From positions 496,001 to 560,000 of the forward strand of contig JAGYIT010000017.1 in the NCBI GenBank assembly GCA_018402445.1: a stretch of DNA of 64,000 bases, given 5' to 3'. A model generated the notes under the pieces. The model saw nothing but the letters and a program-made list of their open reading frames with translations. It was not told where the DNA came from and ran no database searches. Within the stretch, counting starts at the first letter, position 1; every line of letters begins with the position of its first letter. This document shows, piece after piece, positions 58,819-64,000 of the stretch. The DNA comes from Akkermansiaceae bacterium. GTDB taxonomy: Bacteria; Verrucomicrobiota; Verrucomicrobiia; Verrucomicrobiales; Akkermansiaceae. A program made the position numbers and the translations under genes.

Positions 58819-58842
58819 GAAAAGACCCGCCGAAGCGGGTCT
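58819..58842 (-). terminator. Strong rho-independent terminator of the recombination operon
   Basis: On the minus strand agacccgc-TTCG-gcgggtct is an 8-bp stem with a stable UUCG tetraloop and is followed by TTTTC. It lies 40 bp after the SSB-like gene. Confidence 0.9.
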
Positions 58843-58881
58843 CTGAACTGTTGAAACAACTGAATCTCACTTGTAGGTGAG

Positions 58882-59127
58882 TCAGAATGCTGGCACATCA
58901 TCATCCAAATCGTCAAAGGATTTCGCGGGTTTCCTTTGTGTTTGTGTGGCCTCCCGTGGTGGGTCGGGGTCAAATAGGTTGAATTTCTGATTGGGCAGAT
59001 GGTGAAGGCTCAAAAACATATTGCCCTTATCGTTCTGCGTGATAATTCCGACCTCCTTCCAGCTTGTTTTCTTGCCCTCTCGGGTCTCATACTCGTGGGC
59101 CGCTAGAACCCTCTTAAAAATACTCAT
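58882..59127 (-). CDS. SSB-like phage protein with acidic C-terminal tip
   Basis: 81 residues. A small beta-rich part (KKTSWKEVGIITQNDKGNMF, LSLHHLP) and a tail ending SFDDLDDDVPAF. That tail resembles the DDDIPF tip by which SSB recruits repair proteins. With exonuclease and annealing protein in the same operon, a single-strand binding role is a good inference, although the canonical OB motifs are not recognised. Confidence 0.6.
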   Translation of the reverse strand: MSIFKRVLAAHEYETREGKKTSWKEVGIITQNDKGNMFLSLHHLPNQKFNLFDPDPPREATQTQRKPAKSFDDLDDDVPAF

Positions 59128-59774
59128 TCGATCATCTCCATTCGTGATAAGACTTCAAACATAGCGTCCACCTCCGCAAGAAACTGTATCGCCTCAGACT
59201 CAACCTCCGCAATCTGCTCCTTCGTTGGATAAAAACGCCGCACAAAAAGTTGATGAGGCTCATCGACCCGAGGGTCAAACGAGACAAAATCAACCCATTC
59301 CCGCGCCGCACAAGCCGCTTGCAGAATCATCTGCGGGTAATGTTGGGTCGGGACCACTCCGTCGAGAATGGTCTGCAAGTGTGTGGAGGTCGTTGGGCAT
59401 TTGATCTCGATCAACCCATCGGACCCCACAAGGCCATCGGGAGACGCGCCGAGATTCTCGATGCTCGGATGGTGCACGAAGCCCACCTCCCGCACGAGCC
59501 GGCCCGTAGCCGCCTCATAAGCCGACTTCGCAAGCGGTTCGGTATCGGTCCCCCATTGCATCGCGCCGGTCGTGTATTTGGTGACAATGTCGCCGGTCAT
59601 CCGCTCTGCGAGTATCTCGATTTTGAGATTCTTGCGCTCGGCTTTGTCGGTCCGTTCTCCCCCCTCCTTCTTAGGTTTGAGGTAGGCCATTGCGGAGGCC
59701 ATACGCGAGCCGGTCAGTTTCCCGCACCGGTCATTCATCCAGTTGCCGAAGTGTTCACCGCGTTGGAGACTCAT
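59124..59774 (-). CDS. YqaJ-type (lambda exonuclease family) viral recombinase
   Basis: 216 residues. A 5'-to-3' double-strand exonuclease that makes single strands for annealing. GKLTGSRMASAMAYL at the N-terminus, then the nuclease core ENLGASPDGLVG and LIEIKCPTTSTHL (D, ExK) and PQMILQAACAAREW. Overlaps the micro-ORF before it and the SSB-like gene after it, both by ATGA. Confidence 0.92.
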   Translation of the reverse strand: MSLQRGEHFGNWMNDRCGKLTGSRMASAMAYLKPKKEGGERTDKAERKNLKIEILAERMTGDIVTKYTTGAMQWGTDTEPLAKSAYEAATGRLVREVGFVHHPSIENLGASPDGLVGSDGLIEIKCPTTSTHLQTILDGVVPTQHYPQMILQAACAAREWVDFVSFDPRVDEPHQLFVRRFYPTKEQIAEVESEAIQFLAEVDAMFEVLSRMEMIE

Positions 59775-59842
59775 GCCGTCCCCTTTAATTTGCGATAGTT
59801 CATCTCATATGTAAGTTTCTGCAAATATTTCAATGTGCTCAT
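59771..59842 (-). CDS. 23-residue micro-ORF, coupled at both ends
   Basis: ATG at 59842 to TGA at 59771: MSTLKYLQKLTYEMNYRKLK and three more residues. A strong GAGGAGG precedes it. Its start overlaps the stop of the zinc-ribbon gene and its stop overlaps the start of the exonuclease gene, both as ATGA. It is basic and helical. It could be a real small protein or a coupling device that feeds ribosomes to the exonuclease. Confidence 0.6.
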   Translation of the reverse strand: MSTLKYLQKLTYEMNYRKLKGTA

Positions 59843-60006
59843 AGCTCTACCTCCTCAACAACAACATCCTCAGCCGGCATTTCTACCGTCCACAAACGCA
59901 AACCACAGTTCTTGCAAGCTCGGCGTCGTTTGGTCCACCGAGGGTTTTCGCACAAAACTCTAGTTTCTTCGACTTCGGTTTTTGACTCACAGTTGTGACA
60001 TTTCAT
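59839..60006 (-). CDS. Small zinc-ribbon protein
   Basis: 55 residues from ATG 60006. CHNCESKTEVEETRVLCENP and RACKNCGLRLWTVEM resemble the zinc ribbon of NrdR, without its ATP cone. Probably binds DNA or a protein partner. Coupled to its neighbours by ATGA overlaps. Confidence 0.75.
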   Translation of the reverse strand: MKCHNCESKTEVEETRVLCENPRWTKRRRACKNCGLRLWTVEMPAEDVVVEEVEL

Positions 60007-60323
60007 ATCCGCACCCCCATCACGTCGGTCGTGTATCGCATCCACGTCGGGTCGAAAGCGATCTTCTTGCCGGTTGACTTAAACGTGCATCCCCAGTTGT
60101 GACCGCCAGCGTCAGCTTCTTGAATCTTTTCCAATTGGTCGAGCCGTTGCAATAACCGCAAATGGTGGTAGACCGCCGACAGAGTGCAACCCAAATGATC
60201 TGCAATGGCTTTCGAGGTCCGTTGGGTGCGGCAGTAAGCGATGATCGCCTCATGCGTCTTTGTGAGCTTCTTCGGGATTGGAATCGGTGCTTCTTTGTAT
60301 CCGCAGTTTGGGCAAGTAATCAT
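60003..60323 (-). CDS. Zinc-ribbon plus helix-turn-helix protein
   Basis: 106 residues. MITCPNCGYKEAP is half of a zinc ribbon; THEAIIAYCRTQRTSKAIAD and HLGCTLSAVYHHLRLLQRL make a winged-helix-like HTH; the rest (GGHNWGCTFKSTGKKIAFDP) is unassigned. A possible transcription regulator of the phage. Overlaps on both sides are ATGA. Confidence 0.7.
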   Translation of the reverse strand: MITCPNCGYKEAPIPIPKKLTKTHEAIIAYCRTQRTSKAIADHLGCTLSAVYHHLRLLQRLDQLEKIQEADAGGHNWGCTFKSTGKKIAFDPTWMRYTTDVMGVRI

Positions 60324-60520
60324 AGGTACTCCCCCATAACGTCATAAAAGTATTCTTGCACCGATAAGAGCTCCGCAAGCACCTCGGGACTATGCTCGCC
60401 GTGTTTGATCTTCGACCGCAGTCGCTCGCGAAATTCTTGTGCGGCGCATTTGGCCTCGGGAGCGTTTATGTAGTTTTTTGCTTCTTCGGCGGTATTGCAC
60501 TCAAATGAAAGGGTAATCAT
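60320..60520 (-). CDS. Small hypothetical phage protein
   Basis: 66 residues from ATG 60520, chosen because it forms an ATGA overlap with the gene above. ITLSFECNTAEEAKNYINAP, then FRERLRSKIKHGEHSPEVLA. Predicted alpha/beta. No family recognised. Confidence 0.6.
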   Translation of the reverse strand: MITLSFECNTAEEAKNYINAPEAKCAAQEFRERLRSKIKHGEHSPEVLAELLSVQEYFYDVMGEYL

Positions 60521-60726
60521 TGGTTTTTTCCCCATAACTGTACGCACGTTGACTCAAGTCGAGCGTCAATAGGATTGAGTTTGAGAATGTCCTTTGTGCC
60601 GCGATTGTAGGCCGCAATGATGTCCTCGGGGTTTGTAGCGTCAGCCACAACAACCGGCTCCGAATAGATTCGGTTGTAGCCCACGACAATAAGAACGCCG
60701 GTCACGAATCCGAATATCCAGTTCAT
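60517..60726 (-). CDS. Small membrane-anchored phage protein
   Basis: 69 residues. One N-terminal transmembrane helix (WIFGFVTGVLIVVGY) and a soluble part (NPEDIIAAYNRGTKDILKLN). Function unknown. Placed directly after the annealing-protein gene with an ATGA overlap. Confidence 0.65.
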   Translation of the reverse strand: MNWIFGFVTGVLIVVGYNRIYSEPVVVADATNPEDIIAAYNRGTKDILKLNPIDARLESTCVQLWGKNQ

Positions 60727-61214
60727 TTCATCACCCTCTCTTTCGCCGCATCTTTGTACTCGGTGACGGCAAGCCTCAAGTTTTTAGGGATCGACTCCCA
60801 AAGGCTTTTGAGCTCGTCTTCGGTCTTGACCTCATCAAACTTGACCTTAAGGTTGTCGGCCTTTGGCGTGGGTTTGGGTGCGGTCATCTTAGGCGAGAGC
60901 ATTTCGTCTGCGCTTGCAATGTCAGACCCCAGCCAGCCGGCGTGAGCCAATGCTCGGCCTATTGCGGAGCTCTCCGCATTCTCGAGTGCGCTCGTCGCGT
61001 TGATCCGGCCCTGCGATCTGAATTCCTCTGCGTGACCAATTGCAATAGTGACACCCGAAGCGTCAGCAACCTCCGCACGAAATACCACGCGCTCGGCGTC
61101 GTGTACCAAAAGGTCGGTGTGAATCTGCCAATCGGGATGATCGGCCCTCATGCGTTTGATGCGGTAAGCGACTGTTTGGTAATCCTTCCCGCCGATTTTG
61201 ACTATTCCGTCCAT
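60723..61214 (-). CDS. Single-strand annealing protein-like (ERF/Rad52-type)
   Basis: 163 residues. GKDYQTVAYRIKRMRADHPD, AEVADASGVTIAIGHAEEF and NATSALENAESSAIGRALAH match the widespread phage family with the S-x-ENAE-SA-GRAL core that is linked to ERF-type recombinases. The C-terminal third is a Pro/Lys linker and a helical tail. With the YqaJ exonuclease it would make a two-component recombination system. GGAGG precedes the ATG. Confidence 0.75.
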   Translation of the reverse strand: MDGIVKIGGKDYQTVAYRIKRMRADHPDWQIHTDLLVHDAERVVFRAEVADASGVTIAIGHAEEFRSQGRINATSALENAESSAIGRALAHAGWLGSDIASADEMLSPKMTAPKPTPKADNLKVKFDEVKTEDELKSLWESIPKNLRLAVTEYKDAAKERVMK

Positions 61215-61224
61215 ACATCCTCCG

Positions 61225-61389
61225 TTAAATGAAGTTAAGCATTAAGAAAAGCGAGACTAAAACAAAAACCACCCCGAGGCCATCAAGCCAGTTGAGCTTG
61301 AGCTCGTCGTTAGTGAAATCGTTTCTGCGCGATTGGATCTGCTTGAATGCGTTTTCGCGCTTGAGTGCTTCTTTCAGTAGTGGTGACAT
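61225..61389 (-). CDS. 54-residue membrane protein
   Basis: Starts ATG 61389 after GGAGGATCAA and ends TAA 61225. A charged N-terminal helix (PLLKEALKRENAFKQIQ) and one C-terminal transmembrane segment (GLGVVFVLVSLFLMLNFI). Ten bases before the annealing-protein gene. No family recognised. Confidence 0.65.
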   Translation of the reverse strand: MSPLLKEALKRENAFKQIQSRRNDFTNDELKLNWLDGLGVVFVLVSLFLMLNFI

Positions 61390-61398
61390 TTGATCCTC

Positions 61399-61743
61399 CT
61401 ATTTCAAAACAGTGTAGCCGCGACCCTCGAGACACTTCCGCACGATCCCAGCCCGAGAGTGGTTCGTGTCGTAAGCTCCCTTCCCAGCCCCCACAATCGC
61501 GCCGCTAGCGGCCCCGATCTGTGAGCCGTGACCACCACCCGCCGCACCCACGAGAGCACCGACGAAGCCCTGTATCGCCGCACCTTTGAACATCTCCCAG
61601 CCATAGGAAACCTCGGACGAGATCGCCTCACATTCTGTTCGGTCGGCGTAATAGTTTGCGGGAGTTTTAGAGCTCTTAGGGTCCACGATTGGTGCGGAAG
61701 CGCAACCGGACGCCAGCAAGCAGAGTAAAAGTATTTTCTTCAT
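61399..61743 (-). CDS. Glycine-zipper lipoprotein
   Basis: 114 residues from ATG 61743, which follows a good GGAGG. Lipobox LASGC (Cys 14), then FKGAAIQGFVGALVGAAGGG and GAASGAIVGAGKGAYD, the small-residue zipper of glycine-zipper outer-membrane lipoproteins, and a Cys near the end. The frame stays open upstream to 62031, so a longer protein is possible. A lysogenic-conversion or superinfection role is conceivable but unproven. Confidence 0.75.
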   Translation of the reverse strand: MKKILLLCLLASGCASAPIVDPKSSKTPANYYADRTECEAISSEVSYGWEMFKGAAIQGFVGALVGAAGGGHGSQIGAASGAIVGAGKGAYDTNHSRAGIVRKCLEGRGYTVLK

Positions 61744-62031
61744 AGATCCTCCGATGGGGCCGGAGCCCCGTTGTGTTATAGATGATGGCTGAAGCCTATC
61801 GAGCGCAAACCATTGCCATTTGCTTGTTAAGTCGCCAACTGAAACGCATCGAGCGTTCAGGTGATCGATTCGACCAGTTCCGAGCTTGCGTTGCTCAGTA
61901 ACGTAGGCTTGAATACTGCAGCCGTTCATAGTTCGTCGGTGCAATTGCGCCGTCGTAGGTGCACGTGGTGTCGAAATCGGCGAATGGCTTTTCGCATGCT
62001 GTGAGTTGCTTGAAAGATGTTGCTTGTTCAT
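61744..62031 (-). other. Leader ORF in frame with the lipoprotein gene
   Basis: An ATG at 62031 has an ideal AAGGAG eight bases before it and a strong promoter further up. The 96-codon frame (AYVTEQRKLGTGRIDHLNAR in its middle) has no stop and fuses to the lipoprotein at 61743. Either a longer protein is made, or a missing stop or indel hides a separate small gene. Confidence 0.45.
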
Positions 62032-62081
62032 TTGACTATCTCCTTTTAACCGGTCTGGGAGAAATTCTCGACCGTGGAGAA

Positions 62082-62116
62082 AGTATAAATCAGACTGTTT
62101 GGAAAAGTCAAACAGT
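62082..62116 (-). promoter_or_regulatory. Phage early-type promoter with palindromic operator (site 1)
   Basis: On the minus strand TTGACT (62111-62106), an 18-base spacer and TATACT (62087-62082). The palindrome ACTGTTTG-N7-CAAACAGT (62116-62094) is perfect and covers the -35. It faces the operon that ends at the terminator 58819-58842. A repressor binding here would block the recombination genes. Confidence 0.75.
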
Positions 62117-62168
62117 ATCGAGCAGACTAGCGTTATTTTGTTTCTATCGGGTTTAGACTGTAATAGTC

Positions 62169-62603
62169 TTAGGCAAACGGTCTTGCGCCGTTGCGGTCAA
62201 TAATGAGAGCTTGCCGCCTCGGGGCTGAAGCAGGGTCGTTCGGGACCGAAATATGGGTCCACGCATCAAATTCGACGATGATTTGGTCATAGGGTAGCTC
62301 TGCGGCGATACAAGCCTCCACAACCGCCCTCGGAGTCATCTGTGGGACGCGAATGTCAGCCGCACATCCTAAGCGGTGCTGGGACCGATCTGACGAGCCC
62401 ACGGCGTCGTTCACCTGCTTAGACCGGAAAGCAGAGTTCACGAGTACGGGTTTGCCGACCACGTCCCGCACCATTTCCAGCAATTGTGCGGTGCGGGTAA
62501 GGTTGCGGATCTCGTCATCGTTCGGCGTGTTATCCCAGCCATTACGGGCCGCAGTCTCGGACGCGGTCATCTCAGCAAGCGAAAAGTGTGGTGCGAGTTT
62601 CAT
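62169..62603 (-). CDS. M15 family peptidase (phage endolysin)
   Basis: 144 residues. Starts with HFSLAEMTASETAARNGWDN, then VNSAFRSKQVN, the zinc motif SSDRSQHRLGCAADIRV (His and Asp) and the second His in FDAWTHISV. The fold cuts peptide cross-links in peptidoglycan. No signal peptide, so it depends on the holin encoded just upstream, whose stop it overlaps by ATGA. Confidence 0.9.
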   Translation of the reverse strand: MKLAPHFSLAEMTASETAARNGWDNTPNDDEIRNLTRTAQLLEMVRDVVGKPVLVNSAFRSKQVNDAVGSSDRSQHRLGCAADIRVPQMTPRAVVEACIAAELPYDQIIVEFDAWTHISVPNDPASAPRRQALIIDRNGARPFA

Positions 62604-63100
62604 TTCTTGTCCATCATGTTTGTCTTTTGGCGGGAGCCGGAGCTAGACCCGAGCCAAAACTGATACACGGAAGCGGTTTCTCGGGCGAGTACGCCCAGCA
62701 AAAGCATCATCACGTCGGAGCCGGTGAGCTCAAAAAAGCCACCCGCCGCACCAATTAGCAAGAAAAAGAATCCCGCAATGGTCACGACCGACAATGCCGC
62801 CGGAACCCACGAACCCGACTCTTTGAGCATATTTCGTGCGGAGTTGCGGTCAGCCGCTTGCACTTCCTCGAGCTTAATGTCGAGCTCTTTGAGCTTGAGT
62901 TGCAGATCGGCCTCGGCCTTCTTGATCGCCGCGACCTGCTCGGGAGTCATGTTGCCGGAGCTCATCACCTCTTTGATTTTGTCTTGTGTTGCGCCCTCAA
63001 GACCGAGAGCTTTCCCGATAGCATCGACCGCCATCCCTCCGAGGGGACCGGTCAGCAGAGTTGCCGCAGTTGGAGCGAGTTTAGAAAGTATGTCGAGCAT
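62600..63100 (-). CDS. Holin of the three-helix phage family
   Basis: 166 residues. GPLGGMAVDAIGKALG near the N-terminus, a coiled coil (LQLKLKELDIKLEEVQAADR), NSARNMLKESGSWVPAALSV and two or three transmembrane helices (VVTIAGFFFLLIGAAGGFF, DVMMLLLGVLARE). This fits Holin_3TM-type proteins. It permits endolysin access to the wall. Overlaps the endolysin gene by four bases. Confidence 0.85.
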   Translation of the reverse strand: MLDILSKLAPTAATLLTGPLGGMAVDAIGKALGLEGATQDKIKEVMSSGNMTPEQVAAIKKAEADLQLKLKELDIKLEEVQAADRNSARNMLKESGSWVPAALSVVTIAGFFFLLIGAAGGFFELTGSDVMMLLLGVLARETASVYQFWLGSSSGSRQKTNMMDKK

Positions 63101-63281
63101 TTATCGGTTCCGGTATCTTTATGCAAACCATCTTGTACGCACTCACATTATCGTCGGCCTCGAACCGCTTCGCCACCATTTCATTGCGGAGCTCGCACTC
63201 TCGTTGGGTCGTCAGAGAATGATCGTGGAAGAATTGACAATCGCCGGAGACTAAGCACATAAAAGTGACCGCAAGAAACAT
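63081..63281 (-). CDS. Small exported phage protein, possible spanin component
   Basis: 66 residues with a hydrophobic start (MFLAVTFMCLVSGDC) that could be a short signal, then a Cys-containing charged part (TTQRECELRNEMVAKRF). Its place beside holin and endolysin suggests a lysis accessory such as an Rz1-like protein; sequence alone does not prove this. Confidence 0.5.
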   Translation of the reverse strand: MFLAVTFMCLVSGDCQFFHDHSLTTQRECELRNEMVAKRFEADDNVSAYKMVCIKIPEPINARHTF

Positions 63282-63282
63282 A

Positions 63283-63780
63283 TCAACCCCCTATCACGAG
63301 AGAAATCATCACCCACAAAGCAAACCCGCCCGCACCCAAAATGAGCACGATCAAGCCCCCAGTCATCAAGTACTCAACGAGCTCTTTGCGGCGGTGCTGT
63401 AGTTCTTGCCGCTCACGGATGGATTTCTCTCGGATCTTGCGGCGTATCTCGTAAAACTCTCTGAGGCCATCCATCCCTAAATGCTGAAGGGAGCCGTATA
63501 AAAACATATGCCGGATTTCGGCCTCGTATTCTCTTAGCTTGACTCGTGCGGTGTATTCGTCGAAAGCCTCTGCGGTCGCATTGCCCAGCTTGAGCTTTTG
63601 GAATAGCTTCGGCTTCTTTTTCTCTTTGTGGATCGCTTGATCGAGGTCATCGACCGCTTGCGCCCATTGCGAGAGTTGTCCGAGTATGTCTTGCGCTTCC
63701 CGTCCAAACTCAACGGCTTTTTGACTCCGGCCCATAAGGTTGAAACCGTTGCAAAGAGAGTTATTGGGTCCACGCTTCAT
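63283..63780 (-). CDS. Phage protein with coiled coil and C-terminal membrane helix
   Basis: 165 residues. Long helical part (FGREAQDILGQLSQWAQAVD, EKKKPKLFQKLKLGNATAEA) and one C-terminal transmembrane helix (MTGGLIVLILGAGGFALWVM). An Rz-like inner-membrane spanin usually has the helix at the N-terminus, so this is a different arrangement. The start overlaps the preceding gene by four bases. Confidence 0.65.
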   Translation of the reverse strand: MKRGPNNSLCNGFNLMGRSQKAVEFGREAQDILGQLSQWAQAVDDLDQAIHKEKKKPKLFQKLKLGNATAEAFDEYTARVKLREYEAEIRHMFLYGSLQHLGMDGLREFYEIRRKIREKSIRERQELQHRRKELVEYLMTGGLIVLILGAGGFALWVMISLVIGG

Positions 63781-64000
63781 TTCCGCACAAAGTTTTCAAA
63801 CACGGCATAAAGAGCGGTGCATCCCGCAACAATCCACAAAATCGGCTTTGCGGCAGAGGCGATCCATCCGAGCACCGTAAACGCACCCTTTACAGAATCG
63901 AACGCCTCTACCACCTTCACGGTGTTGCGGTCCAATTCATCGACCTTCTTTTCGACCTCAATCAGCCGGTCGTAGATCTGCTTGTGGGTGACTTCTTGCA
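63777..64000 (-). CDS. XhlA-like holin-associated protein (start outside window)
   Basis: About 74 codons to the TGA at 63777. EVTHKQIYDRLIEVEKKVDE is a coiled coil of the XhlA/hemolysin type, followed by WIASAAKPILWIVAGCTALY as membrane helix and FENFVRK. A G and a T at the window edge would complete an ATG just outside, so the gene is almost whole. Confidence 0.6.
   Translation of the reverse strand, partial: QEVTHKQIYDRLIEVEKKVDELDRNTVKVVEAFDSVKGAFTVLGWIASAAKPILWIVAGCTALYAVFENFVRK

Larger units (their letters stand above)
54101..64000 (-). mobile_element. Phage-derived block (prophage, right end outside window)
   Basis: From 54.1 kb on, gene density rises, GC falls, every gene is on the minus strand and overlaps are routine. 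Contents: holin, M15 endolysin, annealing protein, YqaJ exonuclease, SSB-like protein, HNH and PDDEXK nucleases, DUF3310, DUF1364-like and tail-type proteins. No integrase, terminase, portal or capsid gene lies inside the window. Confidence 0.9.

Overview
The window looks like a chromosomal segment of a verrucomicrobial bacterium (Verrucomicrobiae, in the general range of Luteolibacter, Haloferula or Verrucomicrobium; this is inference). The signs are high-GC coding sequence, a giant Pirellula/Verrucomicrobium-type heme-binding membrane dehydrogenase with HEAT repeats and two CxxCH motifs, a DUF1080 (3-keto-disaccharide hydrolase) protein, a sialate O-acetylesterase, an outer membrane (bamA) and flotillin-type floA. 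The last 10 kb is clearly lower in GC and is a phage-derived block.

Layout. 0-9.7 kb: tail of an HTH_40 protein, rpsO, pnp, an HNH endonuclease, a polyprenyl diphosphate synthase, secreted DUF1080 and BsuPI-like proteins, an amidase, glnB behind a textbook sigma-54 promoter, azurin, a TPR/STN pair and a purine nucleoside phosphorylase. 9.8-19.4 kb: LysM lipoprotein, the giant dehydrogenase, an ACT protein, an ankyrin lipoprotein, and an ECF sigma / membrane protein / PDZ protein cassette that resembles an envelope-stress module. 19.5-26 kb: a bacterial nitric oxide synthase oxygenase, hemX-hemA, and an nfeD-floA operon split by a YefM/YoeB-type toxin-antitoxin pair. 26-35 kb: a truncated recQ 5' end, a DUF4143 ATPase and full recQ (118-bp exact direct repeat), bamA, rhomboid protease, nuoB-nuoC. 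35-43.8 kb: MBL hydrolase, a second YefM/YoeB pair, tRNA-Cys, MenH-like hydrolase, M16 peptidase, a nucleotidyltransferase pair and a cytosine methyltransferase fragment. 43.8-54 kb: ilvC, SDR/GbsR operon, a ketoacyl synthase overlapping an unusual L,D-transpeptidase-phosphoserine phosphatase fusion, prmC, murA and the sialate O-acetylesterase.

54.1-64 kb: phage genes, all on the minus strand. Reading right to left: holin/lysis and endolysin genes, a promoter with a palindromic operator, a recombination operon (single-strand annealing protein, YqaJ exonuclease, SSB-like protein) in which seven successive junctions are 4-base ATGA overlaps and one link is a 23-codon micro-ORF, a strong terminator, then nuclease, replication and small phage genes, ending in a tail-type protein. 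No integrase, terminase, capsid gene or att site is visible; the element continues past the right edge.

Five conserved genes (giant dehydrogenase, ACT protein, nuoC, sialate O-acetylesterase, phage tail-type protein) are each broken by one single-base indel, three of them in short homopolymer runs. Restoring one base repairs each to a full-length family member, so assembly or sequencing error is the simplest explanation.
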